A DNA stretch of 64,000 nt, taken from OAS926 sp035503715. GTDB taxonomy: Bacteria > Pseudomonadota > Alphaproteobacteria > Rhizobiales > Rhizobiaceae. The stretch covers positions 24,217 to 88,216 of the forward strand of contig DATJTE010000007.1 in NCBI GenBank assembly GCA_035503715.1, given 5' to 3'. The notes under the pieces were generated by a model. It had not been told where the DNA came from and made no database searches. It saw only the letters and a program-made list of their open reading frames with translations. Below, piece by piece: positions 32,285 to 43,389 of the stretch. Every line of letters begins with the position of its first letter. Positions within the stretch are counted from its first letter, which is position 1. Position numbers and translations under genes: made by a program.

Positions 32285-33856
32285 ATGGCTGCCGCTACGC
32301 CCCAGGAACAATTGATGCTCGAACTGGTCAACCGCGCCCGGTTGAACCCGACCGCGGAAGCCGCGCGCTATGGTCTGGCGCTGAGCGCCGCCCAGAAAAC
32401 GCCGCGAGACGTTCTGGCGATGAACGCCGACCTCTACGACGCCGCCACCAATCACACCGCCTGGATGCTGCGTTACGACATCTTCAGCCACACCGAGACG
32501 ACGGGCGTCGCGCCGTGGAAGACGGGCACGACACCGCAGCAGCGGGTCAACCACACCGGCTACAACGGGTTGGCCGGCGAGAACATTGCCTGGACGGGCT
32601 CCTTGCCGGCGGTACCGAACCCAACGGCGTCGATTTTGGAGTTGCACAAGGGGCTCTTTCTGTCGGCCGGCCACCGGGCCAACATATTGAATGCAACCTA
32701 TGACGAGATCGGCATCGACCAGACCGCTGGAAAATTTCTGTCCAGCGGCACCAACTGGAACGCTTCGATGGTCACGCAGGTGTTCGGCGTTCCGAATGTC
32801 GATCGCGTGTTCGTCACAGGTGTGATCTACCGTGACACCGTCACCAACGACAATTTTTTCACCGTCGGTGAGCAGCGTCCGAGCAAAGCCGTATCCAGCC
32901 CCGGACAGAACAAGACAACGGGTGCAGGCGGTGGATACGAGTTGAGCTATGCGCCGGGGGCCGGCGTCACGCAGATCACAATCGACGGCAAGGTGGTCTC
33001 GCTCAACCTCTCAACCCGCAACGTGAAACTCGACCTCGTCAACGACAGGGAAATCTGGACCGACGGCAACGTCACGCTGATCAGCACGACGATCACCGAA
33101 GTCCATGCTCTCGGTCTCAAGGCCATGAGCATGAGAGGCACAACCGCCAGCGAAAAATTCTTCGGCAATGACGCCGCGAATTTGATCTTCGGCGAAGCAG
33201 GCAACGACCGTCTCGACGGCGATGGCGGCGCCGACAGGCTCTTCGGCGGCATCGGCAACGATATCTATGTCGTCGACAACGCCTCCGACACCGTCAACGA
33301 AACGGGCGCCAGCGGAACCGACACTGTCCAGGCGTCGGTGAACTGGAACCTCGCGAACGCAGCGCGCGTGCTGGGTGACATCGAAAGGCTGATGCTGACG
33401 GGAACAGCGAAAAACGGCTTCGGCAACGGGCTCGACAACTTGATTTACGGCAATTCGAGCGCCAACAGCCTGTCGGGCGCCGCCGGCAACGACATCCTGC
33501 GGGGCAGTCTCGGCAACGACACGCTCAGGGGCGGACTGGACCAGGACACCTTCATCTTCAACACGACACCGAATACGAGCACCAATCGCGACACGATCTC
33601 GGATTTCACCCCGGCGGATGATGTCATTCATCTTGAAAATGCGATCTTCGCCAAGCTGGGTGCGGCCGGGGCTCTAAATCCGGCGTTCTTCCGGGTCGGA
33701 GCACGCGCCTTGGACGCCAACGACTACATCGTTTACCACCGCGGCAGCGGCGCGCTCTTCTATGACGCCGACGGAAACCGCGCGGGCGCGGCCATCCAGT
33801 TTGCCACGCTGACAACGGAACCTCTCATCACCGCGGCGGATTTCAGGGTCATCTGA
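32285..33856 (+). CDS. Secreted CAP-domain protein with RTX calcium-binding repeats
   Basis: A 523-residue protein. Residues 1 to about 165 are a bacterial CAP/SCP domain (EQLMLELVNRARLNPTAEAA, HTAWMLRYDIFSHTE, GENIAWTG, AGHRANILNATYDEIGI). A linker is followed by RTX nonapeptide blocks near residues 292-333 (FGEAGNDRLDGDGGADRLFG) and 379-425 (GAAGNDILRGSLGNDTLRGG), which bind calcium after export, and a C-terminal type I secretion signal region ending TLTTEPLITAADFRVI. No N-terminal signal peptide is present, consistent with type I secretion. ATG 32285 is followed directly by the domain. No T1SS ABC/HlyD genes are adjacent. The CAP domain is of unknown action in bacteria. Confidence 0.9.
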   Translation: MAAATPQEQLMLELVNRARLNPTAEAARYGLALSAAQKTPRDVLAMNADLYDAATNHTAWMLRYDIFSHTETTGVAPWKTGTTPQQRVNHTGYNGLAGENIAWTGSLPAVPNPTASILELHKGLFLSAGHRANILNATYDEIGIDQTAGKFLSSGTNWNASMVTQVFGVPNVDRVFVTGVIYRDTVTNDNFFTVGEQRPSKAVSSPGQNKTTGAGGGYELSYAPGAGVTQITIDGKVVSLNLSTRNVKLDLVNDREIWTDGNVTLISTTITEVHALGLKAMSMRGTTASEKFFGNDAANLIFGEAGNDRLDGDGGADRLFGGIGNDIYVVDNASDTVNETGASGTDTVQASVNWNLANAARVLGDIERLMLTGTAKNGFGNGLDNLIYGNSSANSLSGAAGNDILRGSLGNDTLRGGLDQDTFIFNTTPNTSTNRDTISDFTPADDVIHLENAIFAKLGAAGALNPAFFRVGARALDANDYIVYHRGSGALFYDADGNRAGAAIQFATLTTEPLITAADFRVI

Positions 33857-33971
33857 CGGACGAAACGGCCGCCGGCAGCGACCGAAACCCGTACTAAAAA
33901 CATTAATTACAAGGCCGGACGCGTCGCGTAATGTTACCCTCAATCAAGGGCAACAAACGGCGTCCGCCACG

Positions 33972-35723
33972 GTGTCTGACCCAGAGAAGCTCGAAGTGAC
34001 GGATGGGCAGCGGCTGGAAATAGCCGCCCGCGCTGCCTCGCTTGGCATCTGGGACTGGAACCTCCTCACCGACGAGATGATCTATTCCGATCGTGCGCGC
34101 GAGATCTGCGGCTTCCCGGCCGAAGGCCCGATCACCTTCCAGATGGTGAGCGCGGTCACCCATCGGGAAGACCTGCCGCGAACGCGGGAACTGGCACGGC
34201 GCTCCCTCGATCCGCTGATCCGCGCCAATGAAACATACGAATATCGCATCGTCCGGGCAGACACGGGCGAGACGCGCTGGGTCCGCGCGCATGGCGAGGC
34301 CGTGTTCACCGAAATCGACGGCGAGATCCTGGCGGTTCGCTATGTCGGCACGATCCAGGACATCACGAACCGCAAGAAGGCGGCAGACGCGCTTGCCGCC
34401 AGCGAAGCACGGCTTCGGCTCGCCGTCGAAGCGAGCGGCATGGCCGTGTGGGAAGTGGATCTCGCGACGGAAACGGTCACGCATTCGCCTGAACTGAACC
34501 GCCTCTGCGGGTTTCCCCCAGACGCCCGGCCGACGCTTGAAGAATTTCGCGCGCGCTATGCACCCGGCGAACAGGAACGCATCCGCCAGGAGGGCCAGGA
34601 AGTACTCGCGCGGGGCGAGACGATGATGCAGACCGAGTTCCGCCAGATCTGGCCGGACGGCTCCGAGCATTGGCTGCTGATGCGCGCGCAGATTGCGCCA
34701 GGCTCGGGCGGGACCGGTCAGCGCGTGATCGGCGTCCTCTTCGACGTCACCGAGCGCAAGCGCGCCGAAGAGGTGTTCCGCGAGATGGCGGACAACGCCC
34801 CGGTCATGGTCTGGGTGACTGATCCGGACGACAATTGCACCTTCATGAGCCGGTCCTGGTACGAGTTCACCGGTCAGGCGCCTGGTGATGCGCTTGGCCG
34901 CGGCTGGCTCAACTGCGTCCATCCCGAGGATTTTGAGACGACCGAGAAGGCGTCGCGTATCTCCGTCGAGGAGCGCACACCCTTCCGCGCCGAGTACCGC
35001 CTCCGGCGCCACGACGGCGAATGGCGGTGGGTGCTCGACGTCGCCGCGCCCCGTTATGACAAGGCCGGGAGATTCCTCGGCCATATCGGCTCCGTCATCG
35101 ACATCACCGAGCGCTACCGGGACGAGGAGCGCCGCTCGCTTCTTGTCAGCGAGCTGAACCACCGGCTGAAGAATTCGTTGGCAATCGTCCAGACCATCGC
35201 TTCCCAGACCTTTCGCGGCATCGAGGAAGCCTCCGGCGCCGTGTCCGCCTTTGCCGGCCGCCTGCGGGCACTCGCCGATGCCAATGAGATCGGGCTCAAA
35301 GACAACGCCGCGACCGTCAGCCTCGGCGAGGTCGTGCTTAGGATCACCGCGCCCTACCGCGAAGGCGTGTCGAACCCGTTCGACATCTGCGGCGACGATA
35401 TTCTCATGTCGTCCCGCATCGCGGTCGCCGTCGGCATGGCGCTGCACGAACTCTCCACCAATGCGGTGAAGTATGGCTCGCTCTCCGTGCCGTCCGGACG
35501 CGTCGCGGTCGAGTGGCGGCAGGCTGACAAAAATCGGGTGGAGATCGTCTGGACCGAATCCGGTGGACCGGAGGTTGCCAAGCCCGAGCGTCTTGGCTTC
35601 GGTTCGCGCCTGATCGAGCGCGGCGTTCTGATGGGCGTCCGCGGCAAGGCCGAGATTGCCTACGAGCCGGCCGGCCTGGTGTGCCGCATGGAGGTTCCGA
35701 TCTCGGAAGCGGCGCCGGCGTAA
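33972..35723 (+). CDS. PAS-PAS-PAS HWE-family sensor histidine kinase
   Basis: A 583-residue soluble kinase with no membrane segments. Three PAS/PAC modules lie near residues 12-135 (SLGIWDWNLLTDEMIYSDRA), 140-258 (SGMAVWEVDLATETVTHSPE) and 268-388 (APVMVWVTDPDDNCTFMSRS), each ending in a D(I/V)T(N/E)R PAC tail. The HWE kinase core has the phospho-His box SELNHRLKNSLAIVQTIASQ near residue 392 and N-box ALHELSTNAVKYGSLS, with short ATP lid GLVCRMEV end. The start is GTG 33972. HWE kinases are typical of alphaproteobacteria and often govern the general stress response; no cognate regulator is adjacent, so it is orphan here. Ligand of the PAS domains is unknown. Confidence 0.92.
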   Translation: MSDPEKLEVTDGQRLEIAARAASLGIWDWNLLTDEMIYSDRAREICGFPAEGPITFQMVSAVTHREDLPRTRELARRSLDPLIRANETYEYRIVRADTGETRWVRAHGEAVFTEIDGEILAVRYVGTIQDITNRKKAADALAASEARLRLAVEASGMAVWEVDLATETVTHSPELNRLCGFPPDARPTLEEFRARYAPGEQERIRQEGQEVLARGETMMQTEFRQIWPDGSEHWLLMRAQIAPGSGGTGQRVIGVLFDVTERKRAEEVFREMADNAPVMVWVTDPDDNCTFMSRSWYEFTGQAPGDALGRGWLNCVHPEDFETTEKASRISVEERTPFRAEYRLRRHDGEWRWVLDVAAPRYDKAGRFLGHIGSVIDITERYRDEERRSLLVSELNHRLKNSLAIVQTIASQTFRGIEEASGAVSAFAGRLRALADANEIGLKDNAATVSLGEVVLRITAPYREGVSNPFDICGDDILMSSRIAVAVGMALHELSTNAVKYGSLSVPSGRVAVEWRQADKNRVEIVWTESGGPEVAKPERLGFGSRLIERGVLMGVRGKAEIAYEPAGLVCRMEVPISEAAPA

Positions 35724-35822
35724 GGGGCCTGCTCCCATCCGCGTGAAACTTAAGGGAAATTCGTCCGTACCTTCCTCCGACAACAGCGCGGCGCACCGCC
35801 GCGCGGCGTGGCTGGGGGACGG

Positions 35823-37166
35823 ATGAATATCGAGGCATTTCGGAGGGCTTCGGCCGACGGTCGCAGGAAGATCGCAGTCATCGGTTCGGGCATCTCCGGT
35901 GCTTCAGCAGCCTGGGCGCTGAACGAGATGGCGGATGTCACGCTATACGAGGCCGACAGTCGGCTGGGCGGCCACACGGCGACGGTAGACATCGACTATG
36001 ATGGCGTGCCCGTCTCCGTCGACACCGGCTTCATCGTCTACAACGAGCTGAACTATCCCGAATTGAGCGCCCTGTTTGCGCATCTCGGCGTCGCTACGCA
36101 TGCCAGCAGCATGGGTTTTTCGCTCTCCCTCGACGGCGGGCGAATGGAATGGAGCGGCTCGACCTACCGCTCGATCTTCGCCCAGAAACGCAATGTCTTC
36201 GCGCCGTCCTTCCTCTGGATGCTGCGTGAGATCCTACGCTTCAACCGGCAGTGCGTCGAAGACCGCGACGCCGGCCATCTCGGCCACGACACTATCGGGG
36301 AGTATCTCGACCGCCGGGGTTTTTCCGCCGCCTTCCGTGACAATTATCTGATCCCGATGGCGGCCGCGATCTGGTCGACCCCCCGCCTGAAGATGCTCGA
36401 CTATCCAGCGGCCACGTTCATCACCTTCTTCGAGAACCATCGGCTCGTGCACAATGAACGGCCGGCCTGGAAAACGGTCACCGGCGGTTCGCGCACCTAT
36501 CTCGACATGCTGTTGAGACCCCTCGCCGGTCGCATTCGCCTCGGCTCTCCGGTCGAGGCGATCATTCGCGACGCCTTCGGCGTGACCATCTGGGTGCGCG
36601 GGCATGAAGCGGAGCGCTTCGACCATGTCGTCATCGCAACTCATTCGGACCAGGCGCTCGCCATGCTCGGCAATCCTTTTCCGCTCGAGCACAAGATCCT
36701 CTCGGCGATTCCGTATCGGCCGAACCGCGTCGTCCTTCACCGCGACCCGCGGCTGATGCCGAAACGGCGCGCGGTCTGGTCGGCCTGGAACTATTTGCGT
36801 GCGTCGGACGACGAAGAGGCCGAGGTCTGCGTCACGTACTGGATGAACCGCTTGCAGGGCATCGACGAACGCATGCCGCTGTTTATCTCGCTCAATCCGA
36901 CGATCGAGCCGCGCGAGGAACTGGTCTTCGGTGAATGGAGTTTTGCCCATCCGCAATTCGACTCCGCCGCATTGTCCGCCCAGGCGCGCCTCGACGACAT
37001 TCAGCACACACGGCGGACGTCATTCGCCGGAGCGTGGACCGGTCACGGGTTTCACGAGGACGGCTTGCGCTCCGGCATCGATGCGGCGGTGGCGCTCGGC
37101 GCGACCGTGCCGTGGCGCACGCCTGTGCCGGTCGAGCTGCCCGAACTGGCGCTGGCTGCGGAGTAG
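35823..37166 (+). CDS. FAD-dependent oxidoreductase of the cfa cluster
   Basis: A 447-residue flavoprotein of the NAD(P)-binding/amine-oxidase-like class. The N-terminal dinucleotide motif is KIAVIGSGISGASAAWALNE, followed by LYEADSRLGGHTATVDID, and a C-terminal FAD segment TSFAGAWTGHGFHEDGLRSG. Similar proteins are always found with DUF1365 and cyclopropane synthase genes and have been tied to modification of unsaturated phospholipid acyl chains (furan fatty acid or related chemistry in some species); the exact reaction here is inference. ATG 35823 has a GGGGGA ribosome-binding site. Only two bases separate it from the next gene. Confidence 0.88.
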   Translation: MNIEAFRRASADGRRKIAVIGSGISGASAAWALNEMADVTLYEADSRLGGHTATVDIDYDGVPVSVDTGFIVYNELNYPELSALFAHLGVATHASSMGFSLSLDGGRMEWSGSTYRSIFAQKRNVFAPSFLWMLREILRFNRQCVEDRDAGHLGHDTIGEYLDRRGFSAAFRDNYLIPMAAAIWSTPRLKMLDYPAATFITFFENHRLVHNERPAWKTVTGGSRTYLDMLLRPLAGRIRLGSPVEAIIRDAFGVTIWVRGHEAERFDHVVIATHSDQALAMLGNPFPLEHKILSAIPYRPNRVVLHRDPRLMPKRRAVWSAWNYLRASDDEEAEVCVTYWMNRLQGIDERMPLFISLNPTIEPREELVFGEWSFAHPQFDSAALSAQARLDDIQHTRRTSFAGAWTGHGFHEDGLRSGIDAAVALGATVPWRTPVPVELPELALAAE

Positions 37167-37168
37167 AG

Positions 37169-38014
37169 ATGCTGAGCGAACGCATCACCACGATGGCAGA
37201 GAACGGCCCGCAGCCCGAAGCAGCTGGCGTGCTCTATCCCGGTGAGGTGATGCACCACCGGTTAAAACCGTTCGGTCACCGCTTCACTTACGCGGTGTTC
37301 TCGCTGCTTATCGACATTGACCGGCTTGGCGAGCTGAACCGCATGTCGCGGTTCTTGTCGGTCGGTCGGCCGAACCTCGCCTCGGTCTACGAAAGCGACC
37401 ATGTCGAGCGTGACGGCGAGACGATCCGGCAGTTTGCCGATCGGCTGCTGAGGGGCGCCGGCCTCAAGGAGCGCGCCACCCGCATCCTGCTCCTCGCATA
37501 CCCGCGCATCTTCGGTTACGTCTTCAACCCGATCTCGGTCTATTTCTGCTACGGCGCCGACGGCCGTCTGATCGCTCTGATCTATGCCGTCCGCAACACT
37601 TTCGGCGAGCGCCACACCTATGTCGCGCCGATCGAAGATGGTGAACTGACCGAAGCCGGCGTCCGCCAGACGCGCACAAAGATCTTTCACGTCTCGCCCT
37701 TCATCGACATGGGCACGCGGTACCATTTCCGCATCCTGCCGCCCGGCAAGACGGTACGCCTCAGGATTCATGAAACCGAACATGGCGAACCGCTGCTTGC
37801 CGCAACGTTCGTCGGAGAAATCCGGACTCTTGGTACGAAATCCTTAGCCGTCTGCCTCTTGCGATTTCCCCTTCTGACATGGAAAATCATGGCGGGAATT
37901 CACTGGGAAGCCTTGAAGCTGTGGCTGAAGGGCGCGCGGTTCCACAAGAGCCCGCCGCCGCCGAAGCCGGCCAGCTACCGGGATGAGGCAGGCGCCTTCG
38001 AGCCTGGTGAATAG
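37169..38014 (+). CDS. DUF1365 family protein
   Basis: A 281-residue protein of the DUF1365 family: the opening YPGEVMHHRLKPFGHRFTYA, ARILLLAYPRIFGYVFNPIS-like segment (RILLLAYPRIFGYVFNPISV), YFCYGADGRLIALIYAVRNT and KIFHVSPFIDMGTRYHF are characteristic. Function is unassigned in general, but it is constantly linked to the FAD oxidoreductase upstream and cyclopropane synthase downstream. The start was set at ATG 37169, two bases after the previous stop, because the open frame extending upstream is not conserved sequence. Confidence 0.9.
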   Translation: MLSERITTMAENGPQPEAAGVLYPGEVMHHRLKPFGHRFTYAVFSLLIDIDRLGELNRMSRFLSVGRPNLASVYESDHVERDGETIRQFADRLLRGAGLKERATRILLLAYPRIFGYVFNPISVYFCYGADGRLIALIYAVRNTFGERHTYVAPIEDGELTEAGVRQTRTKIFHVSPFIDMGTRYHFRILPPGKTVRLRIHETEHGEPLLAATFVGEIRTLGTKSLAVCLLRFPLLTWKIMAGIHWEALKLWLKGARFHKSPPPPKPASYRDEAGAFEPGE

Positions 38015-38048
38015 CCCAGGGGTGGCAACGCCATCGAGGGAAGACCGG

Positions 38049-39302
38049 ATGTCGGGTACCAACAGCACGGGACTGGCTGAGGCGGTTCGCCTCCATGCGG
38101 GAAATCTGGCGGATGCCGTGAAGGGCCTGCCGGCAAAGGCGCGCATCGCGCTGTCAGCGGCAGTGAACCTGCCGTTCGGCACGCTGAAGGTCAAAATTCC
38201 CGACGGGCGCACATTCCTGGTCGGCGGAAACGCGCCCGGCCCGAATGCCGAAGTCGTCCTGCATAATTGGAGGCTGCCTGCGCGCGCCATCTCCGGTGGC
38301 ACGATCGGCGTTGCGGAATCCTACATGGATGGCGATTGGGAAAGCCCGGACGTCACATCCTTCCTCGAGCTGTTCGTCGTCAACAGCGAGGCGGGCGAGA
38401 AGGTCGCGGGCGGCGCGAACTGGCTGCTGATCACCTGGCAGCGCATCCGCCATTGGCTGAACGACAACACGCGCCGCGGCTCGAAGAGGAACATCTCGGC
38501 GCATTACGATCTCGGCAACGCCTTCTACAGGCAATGGCTCGATCCGAGCATGACCTATTCGTCGGCGCTGTTCTCGGCCGGCGCGAACGACCTCGAAAGC
38601 GCACAGGCCGCCAAGTATCGCGCGCTCGCCCGCGACACCGGCATCGGCCCAAATGATCATGTGCTGGAGATCGGCTGCGGCTGGGGCGGCTTCGCCGAAT
38701 TTGTGGCGCGCGAGATCGGCTGCAAGGTCACCGGTCTCACCATCAGCCGCGAGCAGCATGATTTCGCGAAAACACGAATCGCCAAAGCCGGCCTCGCCGA
38801 CAAGGTCGACATCAAGCTGCAGGATTATCGCGACGAAACCGGCAAATACGATCGCATCGCCTCGATCGAAATGTTCGAGGCCGTCGGCGAAAAATACTGG
38901 CCGGTCTTCTTCGGCAAGGTGAAGGAGTGCCTGCAGGCGGGCGGCACCGCCGGCATGCAGATCATCACCATCAACGAGGCCGGCTTCAAACTCTACCGCA
39001 AGCGCCCGGATTTCATTCAGCGTTATGTTTTCCCCGGCGGCATGCTGCCGACCCCGCAATTGCTCAAATCGCTCGGCGCTGATCAGGGCCTGTCTTACCT
39101 GCGCGAACGGGTGTTCCCGCAGGACTACGCCCGCACCCTCGCCGAATGGCGCCAGCGCTTCTGGAGCTCCTGGGAGAAGATCGTGCCGCTCGGTTTCGAC
39201 GACCGCTTCAAGAAGCTCTGGGAGTTCTACCTGCATTATTGCGAGGCAGGCTTCCGCGCCGAGTGGATCGATGTGCGGCAGGTTGTCTACAAGGCGCCCT
39301 AG
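38049..39302 (+). CDS. cfa: Cyclopropane-fatty-acyl-phospholipid synthase
   Basis: A 417-residue SAM-dependent enzyme that adds a methylene bridge across acyl double bonds in membrane phospholipids. SAM site VLEIGCGWGGFAEFVAREIG, then CKVTGLTISREQHDFAKTRI, IEMFEAVGEKYWPVFF with the catalytic region, and YVFPGGMLPTPQLLKSLG are intact; SAHYDLGNAFYRQWLDPSMT precedes. I chose ATG 38049 (ribosome-binding site AGGGAAGA); a longer frame from 37983 overlaps DUF1365. Third gene of the FAD/DUF1365/cfa unit. Confidence 0.96.
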   Translation: MSGTNSTGLAEAVRLHAGNLADAVKGLPAKARIALSAAVNLPFGTLKVKIPDGRTFLVGGNAPGPNAEVVLHNWRLPARAISGGTIGVAESYMDGDWESPDVTSFLELFVVNSEAGEKVAGGANWLLITWQRIRHWLNDNTRRGSKRNISAHYDLGNAFYRQWLDPSMTYSSALFSAGANDLESAQAAKYRALARDTGIGPNDHVLEIGCGWGGFAEFVAREIGCKVTGLTISREQHDFAKTRIAKAGLADKVDIKLQDYRDETGKYDRIASIEMFEAVGEKYWPVFFGKVKECLQAGGTAGMQIITINEAGFKLYRKRPDFIQRYVFPGGMLPTPQLLKSLGADQGLSYLRERVFPQDYARTLAEWRQRFWSSWEKIVPLGFDDRFKKLWEFYLHYCEAGFRAEWIDVRQVVYKAP

Positions 39303-39423
39303 TGGCGCGATTGGACCACTGGCCATGTTTTGGCCACCAACCGGCCATGTTTTTTAAGATTTTCAGACTTAACGTTTTTGTGAATGAGCGCCGCTCGCGC
39401 GTGGCGGGCCGCTATCTGGATTT

Positions 39424-39786
39424 GTGACGTTGGATTTCGTTCGACCCTCTCTGGCTGTTCTCCTCTGCGGCGGCGCGCTTGCGCTGGGCGGCTGCACGCG
39501 CACGTCGGACGGTTCGCTGGAGGTCGCGAACGCGCCGGCAATGATGCCTGCGTTTATCCCGGGCGCGGAGTCGAATCGCCGCGAGAGCAGAGTGGCGGTT
39601 GCCGACTATCGGCGCGCGCCAGCAAGCAGCAACTGGGGCTTGCAGCGCAAGGCTGCTCAGGCTGAGGCCTGGAAACCGGCGCCGCGTGTCGCCACGCCCC
39701 GGCCCTCGGTCGGCGCGGTCGCAAGCACCTTGTCCTGCCGCAATGTAACCGATCCAGGTGGTCGCGTTCGCGTCGTCTGCCAGTAA
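39424..39786 (+). CDS. Small hypothetical lipoprotein
   Basis: A 120-residue protein with a lipoprotein signal (PSLAVLLCGGALALGGC, lipobox LGGC), starting with GTG 39424. The mature region is Ala/Arg/Pro-rich with a two-cysteine C-terminus SCRNVTDPGGRVRVVCQ that looks like a conserved small envelope motif. No family recognised. It stands alone between cfa and a bidirectional-looking terminator. Confidence 0.65.
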   Translation: MTLDFVRPSLAVLLCGGALALGGCTRTSDGSLEVANAPAMMPAFIPGAESNRRESRVAVADYRRAPASSNWGLQRKAAQAEAWKPAPRVATPRPSVGAVASTLSCRNVTDPGGRVRVVCQ

Positions 39787-39788
39787 GC

Positions 39789-39817
39789 AAAAAGGCGGCC
39801 GCCGGGCCGCCCTTTTT
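39789..39817. terminator. Rho-independent terminator between convergent genes
   Basis: GGCGGCC (39794-39800) pairs with GGCCGCC (39805-39811) around GCCG, flanked by AAAAA on the left and TTTTT on the right. It follows the lipoprotein stop by a few bases and also faces the convergent phosphodiesterase gene, so it may serve both. Confidence 0.85.
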
Positions 39818-39837
39818 CGTTCTGTGCATCGCCGCGT

Positions 39838-41817
<1,980 letters not shown>

Positions 41818-41956
41818 TGGGCCTCTCCTCTGGAGTTTTTGGGCGCCGGTGAAAGCGCCGAAACCCCGACTGTTGCGCTGAAATCGGGGCAAGTCCAGCA
41901 GGAAGACGTAACACCGGCATGAAATTTTGCCGGCGAAATAACGACAGGCCGGAAGC

Positions 41957-43234
41957 CTACTGTTCGTGGCGCTCGCCCGAGGCGTCACCCTGCGTGATCA
42001 GTCGCGCACTGCGCTGCCCGGTCGCGTAGATCCACAGCCAGCTCAGGATCACCGCGAAGCGGTATCTCAGCCCGATCAGGTAGTAGATGTGGGCGATGCC
42101 CCAGAGCCACCAGGCCGGCCAGCCCTTCATCTTGATCCAGCCGAAATCGATCACGGCGGCGCGCTTGCCGATCGTCGCCAGGTCGCCGTCGTGCTTGTAG
42201 GCAAACGGCCGTGCGTCCGTCTCGCCCTTCAGCCGCGCCCGGATCGTCGCCGCGATATGCCAGCCCTGCTGCTTCGCGGCCGGCGCGATACCGGGCACGA
42301 AGCGCCCGTCCTTCCAGTCGACGCGCGCCGCGTCACCGATGACGAAAATCTCGGGATGGCCGGGTACCGTGAGATCCGGCGCGACAATGGTCCGGCCGGC
42401 GCGATCTGCCTCGGCGCCCAGCCACTGCGCGGCGGGCGATGCCGCCACACCGGCCGCCCAGATGATCGTCTTCGCCGGCAGGAATGTGCCGTCATAAGTC
42501 ACGCCCTCGGCGGTGCACGAGGTCACGGGGTGGCCAAGCTTGATGGTGACGCCGAGCTTTTCCAGCGCCGTCTTCGCATAGTCCGACAGCTCCGGCTTGA
42601 ACGCGCCGAGAATGCGGTCGCCGGATTCGAACAGCACGACTTTCGCTTCGGCCGGATCGATGTTGCGAAACTCGCCGCGCAGTGTGTCGCGCGCCAGTTC
42701 CGCGATCGTGCCGGCAAGCTCGACGCCGGTCGGACCACCGCCGATGATCACCAGCGTCAGCAGCGCCTTGCGCTTTTCCGGATCGGGTTCGCGTTCGGCC
42801 TCTTCGAAGGCGAGCAACATGCGCCGGCGGATTGTCGTTGCGTCCTCGAGCGTCTTCAACCCAGGCGCGAACGGTTCCCACTCGTCATGGCCGAAATAGG
42901 CATGGCGCGCGCCGGTCGCCAGTACCAGCGTGTCGTAGGATATCGCATCGCCATTATCGAGCTTTACCTGCTTGGCCGCGATGTCCACGCCGGTCACGTC
43001 GGCCAGCAGTGTCGTGACGTCCTTGCGCTTCCTCAGCAGGTGCCGGATCGGCCAGGCGATCTCGGATGTGGCGAGCGATGTGGTCGCGACCTGGTAGAGC
43101 AGCGGTTGGAAGAGATGGTGATTGCGCCGGTCGACCAGCGTGATCTTCACACCGGCGCCCTTGAGGTTCTTGACCAGTTCGAGGCCGCCGAATCCGGCGC
43201 CCACGACGACGACATGATGCTCTGTGGCGTTCAT
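41957..43234 (-). CDS. ndh: Type II NADH dehydrogenase (NDH-2)
   Basis: A 425-residue membrane-bound flavoprotein that passes electrons from NADH to quinone without pumping protons. Two Rossmann motifs: FAD VVVGAGFGGLELVKNLKG at the start and NADH TLVIIGGGPTGVELAGTIAE near residue 170; the FAD-contacting IFVIGDAARVDW follows. The C-terminus is hydrophobic/aromatic (WPAWWLWGIAHIYYLIGLRY, then FAVILSWLWIYATGQRSARL), typical of NDH-2 membrane anchoring. ATG 43234 chosen. It is divergent from the folate gene. Confidence 0.93.
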   Translation of the reverse strand: MNATEHHVVVVGAGFGGLELVKNLKGAGVKITLVDRRNHHLFQPLLYQVATTSLATSEIAWPIRHLLRKRKDVTTLLADVTGVDIAAKQVKLDNGDAISYDTLVLATGARHAYFGHDEWEPFAPGLKTLEDATTIRRRMLLAFEEAEREPDPEKRKALLTLVIIGGGPTGVELAGTIAELARDTLRGEFRNIDPAEAKVVLFESGDRILGAFKPELSDYAKTALEKLGVTIKLGHPVTSCTAEGVTYDGTFLPAKTIIWAAGVAASPAAQWLGAEADRAGRTIVAPDLTVPGHPEIFVIGDAARVDWKDGRFVPGIAPAAKQQGWHIAATIRARLKGETDARPFAYKHDGDLATIGKRAAVIDFGWIKMKGWPAWWLWGIAHIYYLIGLRYRFAVILSWLWIYATGQRSARLITQGDASGERHEQ

Positions 43235-43389
43235 GGTTTTCACCGGCGAGGTGATGCCGGCCCTCTTCCTCCAAGATAGGAATTTTGTGCAGCGCAACAA
43301 GACGCTCTCGATTGCTCCAGCGTCGATTATTTCCTGCGAAGTGTCGCGAACGCGCGACTCAAACCGTCAAGGCAGAACTAGGCTCTTAA

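Noticed and set aside
33903..35783. 626-residue minus-strand frame opposite the HWE kinase
   Set aside because: The plus strand carries a complete PAS/HWE protein; the minus frame has no recognisable motif.
35740..35822. ECF-type promoter before the FAD oxidoreductase (GAAAC...CGTCCG)
   Set aside because: The boxes fit neither the EcfG nor the ChrR-type consensus in both sequence and spacing.
43235..43389. Possible 6S RNA between ndh and the 5-formyl-THF cyclo-ligase gene, since 6S RNA often precedes that gene
   Set aside because: TCCTGC and GCAGGA can pair around GTGTCGCGAACGCGCGAC, but the enclosed length (about 75 nt, partly in the coding region) is much shorter than 6S RNA and no central bubble with long closing stem was found.
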